Shown here: positions 16,943-25,756 of the stretch, one piece after another | How positions within the stretch are numbered: the first letter of the stretch is position 1 | How the letters are laid out: every line of letters begins with the position of its first letter | DNA from: an uncultured Ardenticatenia bacterium | Lineage (GTDB): Bacteria; Chloroflexota; Anaerolineae; 4572-78; NAK82 | Direction of reading: 5' to 3' | DNA length: 64,000 nucleotides | NCBI GenBank assembly: GCA_937127125.1 | Contig: CAKZLO010000013.1 | Span: forward strand, 38,651 to 102,650 | Made by a program: the position numbers and the translations under genes | The notes under the pieces: generated by a model | The model's input: only the letters and a program-made list of their open reading frames with translations | The model's database searches: none | What the model was told of the DNA's origin: nothing

Positions 16943-17874
16943 ACACTCGTTGGGACATTCTGGGATTAGGGGTCGTCGCCGTAGATGACCTGCTCTACGT
17001 GGAACACTTTCCACGTCCCAACACGAAAATGCGCATTCAGGGCAAAGAACGCCAGGGAGGGGGATTAACAGCCACAGCGTTGGTAGCAGCGACGCGCCTG
17101 GGCGCGCGTACTGCTTACCTTGCTGTACTAGGGGATGACGACCTCTCGTGTTCTGCCCTGGAAGAGCTGGAACGCGAGGGTGTGGATTGCAGCCCTGTAT
17201 TGTGCCAAGCAACAGCGCGTCCTGTTCATGCTGTAGTTATTGTGGATCGTTCCAGCGGGGAACGGACCATCCTGTATACCACTGAGGGGTACACTCCGGT
17301 GCCGCCGGAGTACATCGGTGAAGAATTGATCGCGCAGTGTCGTGTGCTCTTTGTGGACTACACCGCGGGCGAGGGTGGGTTGCGTGCTGTGACATTGGCG
17401 CACCGCCACGCTATCCCTGTGGTGGCCGATATAGAGCAGGAGAGTGCTCCTGCGATGGCTGAATTGATTCCCCAGGTGGATCACCTTATTGTGGACGTGG
17501 AGATGGCAGGGCGGGCAACCGGCGAGGCGCAACCAGAGCATATGGTCCGTGCCCTGGCACACCCCAAACGTGCTTGTTGTGTGGTAACGGCAGGTGAGAG
17601 AGGGTGTTGGTACGCCGAGTGGGGCGGAGAGGTGCATCATTTTCCGGCGTACCATGTGAACGTGGTGGATACCACAGGCTGCGGTGATGTATTTCACGGC
17701 GCCTATGCGGCATGCATCGCTCGCGGTGAACCGGTTGCCAGAGCGATCCAGGTAGCTTCGGCCGCCGCTGCCTTAAAAGCGACACGACCCGGTGGGCGCA
17801 GTGGTATTCCCACTTGGTCGGCGGTGGAAGCATTTATCGAAGCATCTACCCCACACAGTCAGAGAGACATATGA
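16939..17874 (+). CDS. PfkB-family sugar kinase
   Basis: A 311-residue ribokinase-fold kinase. The GGG segment at 40-42 is the N-terminal substrate/lid region. DTTGCGDVFHGAY (244-256) is the second PfkB signature with catalytic base Asp250 and the anion hole. The first signature is weak, as in fructose/sulfofructose-type members. It is coupled to the DhnA-type aldolase upstream (ATGA overlap) and to the UroD-like gene downstream (ATGA overlap). The set resembles a phosphorylate-and-cleave module such as sulfo-EMP or tagatose pathways, but no isomerase or transporter is present to confirm either. Confidence 0.88.
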   Translation: MNTRWDILGLGVVAVDDLLYVEHFPRPNTKMRIQGKERQGGGLTATALVAATRLGARTAYLAVLGDDDLSCSALEELEREGVDCSPVLCQATARPVHAVVIVDRSSGERTILYTTEGYTPVPPEYIGEELIAQCRVLFVDYTAGEGGLRAVTLAHRHAIPVVADIEQESAPAMAELIPQVDHLIVDVEMAGRATGEAQPEHMVRALAHPKRACCVVTAGERGCWYAEWGGEVHHFPAYHVNVVDTTGCGDVFHGAYAACIARGEPVARAIQVASAAAALKATRPGGRSGIPTWSAVEAFIEASTPHSQRDI

Positions 17875-18884
17875 GCGAATCAACCCATATCACCAGAGTG
17901 TTGGATGCCGTCCAACATCGCCAGCCCGACCGCGTGCCGTATTACATCAGCTTCACCGGTGCCGCGGCGCGCAAGCTGGAGAGCTTTTATGGAGTCACTA
18001 ACCTGGACGAGTTCATCGACAATGATATGGTGCGTTACTCGATTCGTCGCCCGTCGCTGTATACCGAGGTGCGACCTGGCTTCTTCCGGGAGGACTTCGG
18101 GGTGGTCTGGAATCGCACCATCGATGAGGACATCGGTATCCCAGAGAGCTGTCCCCTGAAGGAACGTTCCCTTCGGGAGTACTCTTTTCCCGATCCGCGT
18201 GATCCGCGTCGCTTCGCTGAGCTGCCCGCCTTTATCGCTGCCCATCCGACGCGCTTCCGCTTCGTCAACCTCGGTTTCTCCCTGTTTGAGCGCGCCTGGA
18301 GCTTGCGCGGGATGACAGAGCTGCTGGTAGATATGGTAGAAGCGCCGGAATGGGTGGAAGAGCTCTTTGATGCCATCCTAGCGTATAATCTGGAGCTGCT
18401 CGATGAATTATTACGTTATGACATTCATGGTGTACTCTTCGGCGATGACTGGGGTCAACAGCAGGGGTTGCTCTTCAGCCCATCTTTGTGGCGACGCTTT
18501 ATCAAACCGCGTTTAGCTCAAATGATTGCAGTGGTCAGGCGTGCTGGCAAAGTCGCTATGGTACACTCATGTGGCAAGGTGCAATCCCTGTTCCCTGAGC
18601 TGATCGAGATCGGCTTGCAAGTGTTTAACCCGTTTCAACCCGACGTTATGGATGTATATGAGATGAAACGCCAGTATGGCGGTCGCCTCGCCTTCTACGG
18701 AGGAATGAGCGTGCAGAGCCTACTGCCACGTGGCACCCCGCAACAGATACGCGATGAGGCACGTCGGCTGATGGACGAGATCGGGCAGGGTGGAGGCTTT
18801 ATCATAGCTCCATCACATCACATGCCAGCTGACATCCCGATTGAAAACATGGTGGCTTTTATTGAGGCGGTGCGCGCGGGGTGA
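17871..18884 (+). CDS. UroD-like (MtaA/CmuA-type) methyltransferase homologue
   Basis: A 337-residue TIM-barrel protein of the uroporphyrinogen decarboxylase superfamily. It is not HemE: it carries the zinc-type H-x-C motif (His232, Cys234 in VHSCGKV) and the GDDWGQQQG segment (191-199). These mark the branch containing corrinoid:thiol or corrinoid-dependent methyltransferases. No corrinoid protein gene is next to it. Its coupling to a sugar kinase and aldolase suggests a job in the same pathway, conceivably demethylation of an O-methyl sugar, but that is speculation. The start at 17871 overlaps the pfkB stop; an upstream in-frame ATG would bury it in pfkB. Confidence 0.82.
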   Translation: MSESTHITRVLDAVQHRQPDRVPYYISFTGAAARKLESFYGVTNLDEFIDNDMVRYSIRRPSLYTEVRPGFFREDFGVVWNRTIDEDIGIPESCPLKERSLREYSFPDPRDPRRFAELPAFIAAHPTRFRFVNLGFSLFERAWSLRGMTELLVDMVEAPEWVEELFDAILAYNLELLDELLRYDIHGVLFGDDWGQQQGLLFSPSLWRRFIKPRLAQMIAVVRRAGKVAMVHSCGKVQSLFPELIEIGLQVFNPFQPDVMDVYEMKRQYGGRLAFYGGMSVQSLLPRGTPQQIRDEARRLMDEIGQGGGFIIAPSHHMPADIPIENMVAFIEAVRAG

Positions 18885-18991
18885 AACAGCTCCTGAGTTT
18901 CCGCACCGCGTGGATCTGGTTTGTATGTGAGCCTCTCTGCCTGTGAACCTCAACTATCAATTCATCCGGATCGAAGAGGAGTGACTAAACT

Positions 18992-19633
18992 GTGCTGGAA
19001 GAACTGCGCGAAGAGATCTGGCGTCTACATCTGGAGCTGCCCAAGTATCGCCTGGTGACTTGGACGAGCGGCAACGTCAGTGGTCGCGATCCCAAGACCG
19101 GCTATGTAGTGATCAAGCCCAGTGGCATACGTTACGAGGACCTGCGCCCAGAGCATATGGTCATTGTGAATCTGGACGGAGAGGTGATCGAGGGCAATCT
19201 CAAATACTCCTCCGACACTGCCTCGCACCTCTACATCTACCGCCATCGACCAGATGTCTTTGGAGTGGTGCATACACACTCGCCCTATGCCACCGCCTTC
19301 GCCGCTGTAGGGCAACCTATCCCTGTCTACCTGACTGCCATCGCCGACGAGTTCGGTTGTACCATTCCATGTGGTGGTTTTGCGCTGATCGGCGGTGAGG
19401 AAATTGGTCGTGTAGTGGTGGAAAATATTGGCGAGTCGCCTGCCATCCTGCTCAAGAATCACGGTGTCTTCACCGTTGGTCCGACCCCAGAGGCGGCTGT
19501 CAAAGCGGCAGTGATGGTGGAGGATGTGGCTCACACGGTGTGGATTGCCAAGCAGCTGGGTGAACCAGAGGTTATTCCTGACGACCTAGTGCGAAGACTG
19601 CGCAAGCGCTATACCACCGAGTACGGGCAGTAA
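18992..19633 (+). CDS. AraD/FucA-family class II aldolase or pentulose-5-P 4-epimerase
   Basis: A 213-residue zinc enzyme. TSGNVSGRD (25-33) and KPSG (42-45) bind substrate phosphate; the zinc histidines are His94 and His96 (VVHTHSPYA) and His157 (KNHGVF). Asp75 and the 94/96 pair line up with E. coli AraD Asp76, His95 and His97, and the terminal RYTTEYGQ resembles L-ribulose-5-phosphate 4-epimerases. The closely related FucA and RhaD aldolases cannot be excluded. GTG start with GAAGAGGAG about 10 nt upstream. It lies 107 nt after the UroD-like gene and probably belongs to the same sugar operon. Confidence 0.85.
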   Translation: MLEELREEIWRLHLELPKYRLVTWTSGNVSGRDPKTGYVVIKPSGIRYEDLRPEHMVIVNLDGEVIEGNLKYSSDTASHLYIYRHRPDVFGVVHTHSPYATAFAAVGQPIPVYLTAIADEFGCTIPCGGFALIGGEEIGRVVVENIGESPAILLKNHGVFTVGPTPEAAVKAAVMVEDVAHTVWIAKQLGEPEVIPDDLVRRLRKRYTTEYGQ

Positions 19634-19657
19634 GCCGGTGAAAAGTGCTGAGACAAG

Positions 19658-19683
19658 CTTGGCGGAAAGAACGTTCCGCCGAG
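19658..19683. repeat. Hairpin between the sugar operon and the deoxynucleoside kinase gene
   Basis: A 10-bp stem (19658-19667 with 19674-19683, one G-T pair) and a 6-nt loop, 25 nt after the araD-like stop. There is no T-tract, so it is a poor intrinsic terminator; it may be an mRNA-stabilising or processing hairpin (RNase III is encoded nearby). Confidence 0.4.
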
Positions 19684-19725
19684 TACAAGCATACATAGAG
19701 GCTTGACTGTAACTACAAGGCTGTG

Positions 19726-20367
19726 ATGGACAAATGTTTCGTTGCCATCGCTGGCAACATCGGGGTGGGTAAAAGCAGCCTGACCGCCTTGCTGGCGCAA
19801 CGACTGAATTGGCAGCCCTTCTATGAGGCGGCAGATGAAAACCCCTATCTGGCCGACTTCTATGCTGACATGCGCCGCTGGAGCTTTCATTCGCAGGTGT
19901 TCTTTCTGACGCGCCGCGTGCGTCATCACCAGCAGTTAGCGCGCAGCCCCTATTCGGTGATACAAGATCGCACTATCTATGAAGATGCTGAGGTCTTTGC
20001 ACGTAATCTATACGAACAGGGCCACATGGACGCACGCGACTATGCCAGTTACTCCGCTCTATATGAAGTGTTTCGCCATCTGCTGGCTCCACCGCATCTG
20101 GTCGTCTATTTAAGAGCTTCGTTACCAATCTTGCTACGACGTATTACATTGCGTGGGCGCGACTTTGAGCGTCGCATCTCACGCGAGTACTTAGAACAGC
20201 TGAATGTGTTATACGAGCGCTGGGCCGGGAGCTTCACATTGTGCCCAGTGCTTATCATTGATACAGATCCGTTGGACTTTGTTCACTCCGCCGTTGATCT
20301 GGAGGAAATTGTTGGACGCATACGAGACCGTTGCGCTGGACTCTCCCTGCCCAGAGGTACTCTATGA
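19726..20367 (+). CDS. Deoxynucleoside kinase (dGK/dAK type)
   Basis: A 213-residue salvage kinase that phosphorylates a deoxynucleoside with ATP. Walker A is GNIGVGKSS (10-18); the catalytic acidic residue and arginine lie in the QDRTIYEDAEVFA segment; a lid RRITLRGRDFERRI lies near 140-155. The pattern is that of bacterial deoxyguanosine/deoxyadenosine kinases; the base preference cannot be read directly. The ATG at 19726 was preferred over the GTG at 19723 for spacing to AAGG. Its stop overlaps the rnc start (ATGA), so the two are co-translated. Confidence 0.9.
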   Translation: MDKCFVAIAGNIGVGKSSLTALLAQRLNWQPFYEAADENPYLADFYADMRRWSFHSQVFFLTRRVRHHQQLARSPYSVIQDRTIYEDAEVFARNLYEQGHMDARDYASYSALYEVFRHLLAPPHLVVYLRASLPILLRRITLRGRDFERRISREYLEQLNVLYERWAGSFTLCPVLIIDTDPLDFVHSAVDLEEIVGRIRDRCAGLSLPRGTL

Positions 20368-21101
20368 ATGAGTTTGACCGTGCCGAAGCCGCCCTCAATC
20401 TGACGTTTCATGATCGTACGTTGCTGATCCGCGCTCTGACACATCGTTCTTATATTAACGAGAATCCAGGTTTCACGCTTGAGGACAACGAACGCTTGGA
20501 ATTTCTGGGTGATGCTGTGCTCGACTATGTCTCGGCGGAGTATCTCTATCATCACTTCCCCGAAATGCGCGAAGGGGAGTTGACACGCCTGCGCGCAGCG
20601 CTGGTGCGCACCGAAACATTGGCCAAGCTAGCACAACAGATTGGTTTGCAGCACTTTATTCGATTAGGGCGCGGTGAGGAGGAATCAGGCGGCCGCGAGC
20701 GCCCAGCTGTTTTATGTGACTGCTTCGAAGCCTTGATCGGTGCCCTATGCTTGGATCAGGGTCTGGAAGCAGCACGCAACTATCTTGCGCGTCTGATCGG
20801 ACCACTTCTGGAAGAGATTATGAACAGCGAGGCGGATAAAGATGCTAAGAGTCGCCTCCAAGAGATCAGTCAGCGCTATCTGCAAATCACCCCAACCTAC
20901 CGCACCCTGGCGGAAGAAGGGCCTGACCACGCACGCGTGTTCACCGTCGCCGCGCTTATCGGCGATCGCATTTATGGGGTGGGCAAAGGTAGCAGCAAAC
21001 AACGCGCCGCTCAAGCAGCTGCACGCGCTGCGCTTGAATCTCTGGAACGTGAGATGGCACAACGCGAAGAAACGGAATTCTCAGCTGCGGTGACGAAGTG
21101 A
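20364..21101 (+). CDS. rnc: Ribonuclease III
   Basis: A 245-residue double-strand-specific endoribonuclease for rRNA and mRNA processing. The catalytic signature NERLEFLGDAVL is at 42-53 (Glu46 and Asp50 in the conserved positions). The second acidic cluster is in CDCFEALIGALCLDQG (about 114-129). A dsRNA-binding domain follows the linker (about 156-235, including KGSSKQRAAQAAARAAL). Length is standard. The start at 20364 overlaps the kinase stop; a longer in-frame reading from 20331 would overlap that gene by 37 nt. Converges on ogt with a 19-nt gap. Confidence 0.97.
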   Translation: MNEFDRAEAALNLTFHDRTLLIRALTHRSYINENPGFTLEDNERLEFLGDAVLDYVSAEYLYHHFPEMREGELTRLRAALVRTETLAKLAQQIGLQHFIRLGRGEEESGGRERPAVLCDCFEALIGALCLDQGLEAARNYLARLIGPLLEEIMNSEADKDAKSRLQEISQRYLQITPTYRTLAEEGPDHARVFTVAALIGDRIYGVGKGSSKQRAAQAAARAALESLEREMAQREETEFSAAVTK

Positions 21102-21120
21102 GCTGCAACGGAAGGGGTGA

Positions 21121-21636
21121 TCAGGGATGCTTCAGAGCCTCGGATTCGAGACGTAACAGAGCAGCTTTGCGCTGTATACCCCAGCGGTACCCCCCTATGT
21201 CGCCATCCTGACGCACCACACGATGGCAAGGTACAAGCAGCGCTACCGGATTGGCAGCACAGGCACGTGCCACCGCCCGCACAGCACTTGGCCGCCCGAT
21301 AGCGGCTGCTACTTGACCATAGGTGCGCGTCTCGCCGCAGGGGATGCGCTGCAATGCTTGCCATACCTGCCACTGGAAAGGTGTGGCACGCACATCCAGC
21401 GGCAACTCTGGCAAAGGACAACACTCCCCGAGATAATCCAGCACGGGTGCAATCCATTTGTGTAAAGCAACCTCGTCACGTTCCAGGTAAGCTGCAACGA
21501 ACTCGTTGTGCAGAAGCTGTTCCAACTCTGCTGGATTATCTCCCAGCTTCAGAGAGCATATCCCTTTGCCTGTGGCAGCAAGCAGCAGCCACCCGATCGG
21601 ACAGGGTACGCTCGCGTAGTGGATATGTGTCTTCAT
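21121..21636 (-). CDS. ogt: O6-alkylguanine-DNA alkyltransferase
   Basis: A 171-residue suicide repair protein that moves a methyl group from O6-methylguanine to its own cysteine. Active-site PCHRV is at 136-140 (Cys137), preceded by the DNA-binding helix with the arginine finger (RAVARACAANP). FQWQVWQALQRIP marks the start of the C-terminal domain, and the N-terminal domain is the usual short one. It is the last gene of the acyl-CoA carboxylase operon, 1 nt after the biotin carrier gene; the pairing looks like chance operon membership. Confidence 0.96.
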   Translation of the reverse strand: MKTHIHYASVPCPIGWLLLAATGKGICSLKLGDNPAELEQLLHNEFVAAYLERDEVALHKWIAPVLDYLGECCPLPELPLDVRATPFQWQVWQALQRIPCGETRTYGQVAAAIGRPSAVRAVARACAANPVALLVPCHRVVRQDGDIGGYRWGIQRKAALLRLESEALKHP

Positions 21637-21637
21637 C

Positions 21638-22135
21638 CTAGCCGATCGTCACTAGAATCTGGTGCTGATCCACTCGATCGCCCGGTTTAACCCGCACGCT
21701 GTGTACCACACCGGCACAAGGGGCCTTGAACTCATTCTGCATCTTCATCGATTCCAGCACGACCACCCGATCGCCAGCGGCAACCTCCTGGCCCGCTACA
21801 ACTGGCACGTCCACCACCACACCGGGCATCGGGGCTTTGATAAGAATCTCACCCGCTGGTGCCACTGGTGCTCGCTGAAGTCCAGCCAGTCGACGCGTAC
21901 GCTCGTCCTCTACCTTAACCTCGAAGATACCCTCCTGCATGACAAGCCGATACCGTTCCTCCTGCTCATCAATATAGACATCATAGGAACGGCCGTCTAC
22001 CAGGAGGGAAAACAGCCGCGACCTGCCAATGCTTTGTATGTCTACCGTATGAGGCACACCATTAACTGTCACCTCGCCTGCGCGGTTGATCTCAATGACA
22101 TATTCCTTGTTCTCAATGGTGGCAATATATTTCAT
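21638..22135 (-). CDS. Biotin carboxyl carrier protein of acyl-CoA carboxylase
   Basis: A 165-residue protein. A C-terminal biotinyl domain (about 93-165) carries the biotinylation motif ESMKM with Lys131, preceded by KAPMPGVVVDVPV. The N-terminal ~90 residues are a beta-rich segment like that of propionyl-CoA or methylmalonyl-CoA carboxylase carrier subunits rather than E. coli AccB with its Pro/Ala linker. It shuttles carboxybiotin between the biotin carboxylase and carboxyltransferase encoded just upstream. It begins 18 nt after accC and has a 1-nt gap to ogt. Confidence 0.93.
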   Translation of the reverse strand: MKYIATIENKEYVIEINRAGEVTVNGVPHTVDIQSIGRSRLFSLLVDGRSYDVYIDEQEERYRLVMQEGIFEVKVEDERTRRLAGLQRAPVAPAGEILIKAPMPGVVVDVPVVAGQEVAAGDRVVVLESMKMQNEFKAPCAGVVHSVRVKPGDRVDQHQILVTIG

Positions 22136-22153
22136 TGCTTCCTCACCATTTGC

Positions 22154-23650
22154 TTAGCGCAGGGGCTGCCGCAGAGCAGAACGACGTGCTGCCATTTTCC
22201 AAGGGCTAAGGCGATCTTGGTGTAGGAGTACAGCCTGCTGAGTGCGTTGATGGGCAAACATGGCCGCGGCAATAGCCGCAACCTCCGGTATATGCGGTTG
22301 CACTGATTGTTCAATGGTGAAATGGTTCTCCAGAAAGCGCGTGTCCAATTGGCCACCTTGGTAGCGTGTACTGTTCATCACCTGAATGTGAAATGGGATG
22401 GTTGTCCTTACCCCCATAATTTGGTACTCCACCAATGCGCGGCGCATACGCAGAATCGCTTCTGCGCGCGTCTCGCCCCAGACGATCAGCTTGGCAATCA
22501 GGGAGTCGTAATAAGGGGTAATTTGCATCCCTTGGTAGATACCACTCTCCAAGCGCACGCCTGGTCCTGTCGGCTCCCAAAGGCCCACGATCTCGCCTGT
22601 GGAAGGCATAAAGTTGTAGTAAGGATCTTCGGCCAGAATGCGACACTCGATCGACCACCCATTAATGCGAATGTCATCCTGAGTGTAGCGCAATTTGCGA
22701 CCTGCAGCAATGCGCAACATCTCCTTGACGATGTCGACGCCGGTTACCATCTCGGTTACGGCGTGTTCCACCTGCAGACGGGTGTTCATCTCCAGGAAGT
22801 AGAAATTGTTGTCCTGATCGAGAAGAAACTCGACTGTGCCGGCACTCACGTAGCCTGCCTCTCTGGCCACTTTCACCGCCGTCTCACCCATGCGCCTCCG
22901 CAGCTCATCATCCAAGGCAAGGGAGGGCGCTTCTTCGATCAGCTTCTGGTGACGCCGTTGAATGGAGCACTCACGTTCACCCAAATGGATGACGTTGCCA
23001 TGTTGGTCGGCCAGGATCTGCACTTCGATATGCCGGATCGTGTCCAGCATCTTCTCCAGGTATACGCGGTCATCACCGAAGGCAGCGCGCGCCTCATTGC
23101 GTGCTATGCGGATCGCTTCTGGCAACTCTTCAGGGGTGTCGACGCGGCGCATGCCCTTGCCGCCACCTCCAGCTGCTGCTTTTACCAACAAGGGGAAGCC
23201 GATGGCGGCACATTTGGTTGTTAGGTCATCTTCGTTCAGCGTTTCTTGCACACCGGGAATAATGGGAATGCCAGCTGCTTGCATAGCCTGGCGAGCAACG
23301 GTCTTGTCACCCATCATACGCATTGCAGCAGGAGGCGGGCCGATCCAGATAAGCCCAGCATCGATCACCGCCTGAGCAAATTCGGGATTTTCAGCCAGGA
23401 AACCGTAGCCCGGATGAATACCGCTGACCTGCGCCTTTTTAGCTACATCGATAATGCGGTCGATGCGCAGGTAACTTTCTGTTGCCGGCGGCGGACCAAT
23501 GCAGTACGCCTCCTGCGCCTGTCGCACATGGGGTGCTATGCGATCTGCTTCCGAGTAGACCGCGACAGTAGCCAGTCCCATCTCTTGGCACGCGCGCATG
23601 ATGCGCACCGCAATTTCGCCACGGTTGGCGACCAATACTTTCCTGAGCAT
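22154..23650 (-). CDS. accC: Biotin carboxylase subunit
   Basis: A 498-residue ATP-grasp enzyme that carboxylates biotin on the carrier protein using ATP and bicarbonate. It opens with the typical LRKVLVANRGEIAVR; the glycine-rich ATP loop KAAAGGGGKGMR is near 159-170; RECSIQRRHQK and EMNTRLQVEHAVTE supply the biotin/bicarbonate and metal residues. Length is slightly above the ~450 of E. coli AccC because of a C-terminal tail of ~50 residues. Middle gene of a carboxyltransferase-accC-carrier operon, the arrangement of acyl-CoA (acetyl/propionyl) carboxylases in Chloroflexota and Actinobacteria. Confidence 0.95.
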   Translation of the reverse strand: MLRKVLVANRGEIAVRIMRACQEMGLATVAVYSEADRIAPHVRQAQEAYCIGPPPATESYLRIDRIIDVAKKAQVSGIHPGYGFLAENPEFAQAVIDAGLIWIGPPPAAMRMMGDKTVARQAMQAAGIPIIPGVQETLNEDDLTTKCAAIGFPLLVKAAAGGGGKGMRRVDTPEELPEAIRIARNEARAAFGDDRVYLEKMLDTIRHIEVQILADQHGNVIHLGERECSIQRRHQKLIEEAPSLALDDELRRRMGETAVKVAREAGYVSAGTVEFLLDQDNNFYFLEMNTRLQVEHAVTEMVTGVDIVKEMLRIAAGRKLRYTQDDIRINGWSIECRILAEDPYYNFMPSTGEIVGLWEPTGPGVRLESGIYQGMQITPYYDSLIAKLIVWGETRAEAILRMRRALVEYQIMGVRTTIPFHIQVMNSTRYQGGQLDTRFLENHFTIEQSVQPHIPEVAAIAAAMFAHQRTQQAVLLHQDRLSPWKMAARRSALRQPLR

Positions 23651-23663
23651 CGTGCACGTGTTC

Positions 23664-25214
23664 CTACAACGGGATGTTGCCGTGCTTCTTTGGGGGGTTA
23701 TGGTCCCGTTTGTTCTGCAACATCTCCAATGCGTTGATAAGGCGTGGCCGGGTATGACTGGGTTCGATCACATCGTCCAGGTAGCCCCAGCTGGCTGCCA
23801 CGTAAGGATTGGCAAAAGTGGCACGGTATTCTTCTATGAGTTGGGCGCGTAACTGTGCCGCATCCTCTGCCGCTGCCAGCTCTTGGCGGTACAGAATGTT
23901 GATGGCGCCCTCTGCACCCATCACAGCGATTTCAGCGCTGGGCCAAGCGAGATTAACGTCGCCGCGAATGTGCTTGCTAGAGATCACTATGTAGGCACCA
24001 CCATATGCCTTGCGGGTGATTACAGTGATCTTGGGCACTGTAGCTTCACAATAGGCATATAGTAACTTAGCCCCATTGCGAATGATGCCGCCGCGCTCCT
24101 GATCCAGGCCGGGCAAAAAGCCTGGCACATCCTCGAAGGTAATGATCGGAATGTTAAATGCATCACAAAAACGGATGAAACGTGCCCCCTTGATAGAAGC
24201 ATTGTTATCAAGAGCACCTGCCAAGACCGAGGGTTGCGACGCGACGATGCCCACCGGCCGACCGTTAAGACGCGCAAACCCAACGATCAGATTGGTGGCG
24301 AAATGTTCCATAACTTCCAGGAAATCACCATTGTCCACTACTGTGCGTACCACCTGCTTCATATCATAGGGCTGCGTGGGATCATCCGGCACAATGGTGT
24401 TCAGGTTATCGTCCGTGCGCAAGGGATCATCGCGACAAGGGATAACGGGCGGATCTTCCATATTGTTCTGTGGCAGGAAGCTCATTAGCCGTCGCAATGT
24501 GTAAATAGCATCCTCTTCATTCTCGGCGATGAAATGGGCGACGCCACTCTCCGTATTGTGCATCCAGGCTCCGCCCAGCTCCTCAAATGAGACCTCCTGG
24601 CCGGTTACCGCTTTGACCACGTCGGGCCCCGTGACGAACATATAGCTGGTACTCTTCACCATTACAATGAAATCCATCACGGCAGGAGAATAGACAGCGC
24701 CACCCGCACAAGGCCCCATAATACAAGAGATTTGGGGAATGACCCCACTGGCCATCACATTGCGTAAGAAAATATCCCCATAGCCACCCAGCGCTACCAC
24801 GCCCTCCTGAATGCGCGCTCCCCCCGAATCGTTCAAGCCAATCACAGGTGCACCATTTTTCATGGCAAGATCCAGCACCTTGCAGATCTTGTCAGCATGC
24901 GCGCGCCCCAGGCTGCCTCCCATCACCGTAAAGTCCTGGGCAAACACAAACGTCAGCCGTCCATCAATGGTGCCATACCCCGTCACCACACCATCACCTA
25001 ACGGTTTATACTTTTCCATGCCAAAGCCGGTGGCACGATGGGTTACAAAGCAGTCAATTTCACGGAAGGATCCTTCGTCCAACAGCAGCTCGAGTCGCTC
25101 GTAAGCGGTGAGCTTGCCTGCCTTATGCTGGCGCTCAACGCGCTCTGGTCCACCTCCTTGCCTGCTTAATGCCTTCAGCTCGCGCAAACGCTTAATAGAT
25201 GGAGTCAAGCTCAT
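23664..25214 (-). CDS. Acyl-CoA carboxylase carboxyltransferase (PccB/MmdA type)
   Basis: A 516-residue crotonase-fold carboxyltransferase that moves CO2 from carboxybiotin to acetyl-CoA or propionyl-CoA. Oxyanion-hole loops are visible as [19 protein letters not shown] and [13 protein letters not shown] in the N-terminal half, and [15 protein letters not shown] in the C-terminal half. The single-chain length matches PccB/AccD5/MmdA rather than the split AccA+AccD. No membrane decarboxylase subunits lie here, so a soluble carboxylase is more likely than a sodium-pumping decarboxylase. First gene of the operon; its 5' region contains a long inverted repeat (25257-25316). Confidence 0.94.
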   Translation of the reverse strand: MSLTPSIKRLRELKALSRQGGGPERVERQHKAGKLTAYERLELLLDEGSFREIDCFVTHRATGFGMEKYKPLGDGVVTGYGTIDGRLTFVFAQDFTVMGGSLGRAHADKICKVLDLAMKNGAPVIGLNDSGGARIQEGVVALGGYGDIFLRNVMASGVIPQISCIMGPCAGGAVYSPAVMDFIVMVKSTSYMFVTGPDVVKAVTGQEVSFEELGGAWMHNTESGVAHFIAENEEDAIYTLRRLMSFLPQNNMEDPPVIPCRDDPLRTDDNLNTIVPDDPTQPYDMKQVVRTVVDNGDFLEVMEHFATNLIVGFARLNGRPVGIVASQPSVLAGALDNNASIKGARFIRFCDAFNIPIITFEDVPGFLPGLDQERGGIIRNGAKLLYAYCEATVPKITVITRKAYGGAYIVISSKHIRGDVNLAWPSAEIAVMGAEGAINILYRQELAAAEDAAQLRAQLIEEYRATFANPYVAASWGYLDDVIEPSHTRPRLINALEMLQNKRDHNPPKKHGNIPL

Positions 25215-25256
25215 CGTCTTACCATGCCTTTCCCAACACGACGAGTACCATAAACG

Positions 25257-25316
25257 ACAAAGGTGACCTTAACAGCGCCACTGAACAGACGAATCTGCCG
25301 TGTCGGTCACCTTTGT
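25257..25316. repeat. 12-bp inverted repeat with internal hairpins upstream of the carboxylase operon
   Basis: Perfect 12-bp arms ACAAAGGTGACC (25257-25268) and GGTCACCTTTGT (25305-25316) enclose 36 nt. On the minus strand the interior can form CAGA-TTCG-TCTG and a CAG/CTG mini-hairpin, giving a three-way-junction-like fold. It lies 43-102 bp upstream of the carboxyltransferase start codon, so it could be a leader RNA structure, an attenuator-like hairpin or a regulator site. The remainder of the 25215-25756 gap holds the promoter of the next gene and otherwise nothing I recognise. Confidence 0.6.
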
Positions 25317-25698
25317 ACCTGTCAAATATTCAAAACACCTAGTTAGCCAGTTCGTTGTGCCAGATTTGCCTTCATCTTGTCCTCATCATACCACACGCCC
25401 TAGAGCGAATCAAACAACTCGAGGTGTTGAGGTGCTTTTCATCGCTTGGGCTTCCCCAGAATAGTCATCTCGATAAAGCTGGTAATCCCATCTCTTCAGC
25501 TATTCTCCAAACTAATAATGAGCCTCTCTTTTTTCTCAAGGCAATGGGTGCTGCTGAGGATACTCACTCTCACCAACTACTCTGATCGCCCATTCAGTCG
25601 GTTTGTCGGTGACTTCACTGCGGGGGAACCACAACCGGAAAGATGACGTCTAAAATGCAGAGCACGAGCTCAATAGCTTGTGCATTGCTGTGATGTAC

Positions 25699-25726
25699 TT
25701 TACAGTAATGAAAATGACGGTATAAT
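25699..25726 (+). promoter_or_regulatory. Promoter of the PA14/PKD surface-protein gene
   Basis: TTTACA (25699-25704), 16-bp spacer, perfect TATAAT (25721-25726); the ATG at 25757 is 30 nt downstream with GGAGGGG (25744-25750) as ribosome site. Confidence 0.65.
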
Positions 25727-25756
25727 GGATGGTGGTGACAGGTAGGAGGGGCGCCT

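Noticed and set aside
17871..18884. Uroporphyrinogen decarboxylase HemE
   Set aside because: Has the H-x-C zinc motif of the methyltransferase branch and lies in a sugar operon with no other haem genes.
22307..23224. 305-codon plus-strand open frame
   Set aside because: Antisense to accC, no domain, no ribosome site.
25355..25646. Two plus-strand frames of 76 and 66 codons in the carboxylase/PKD gap
   Set aside because: Overlapping, no ribosome site, no motif, composition unlike neighbouring genes.
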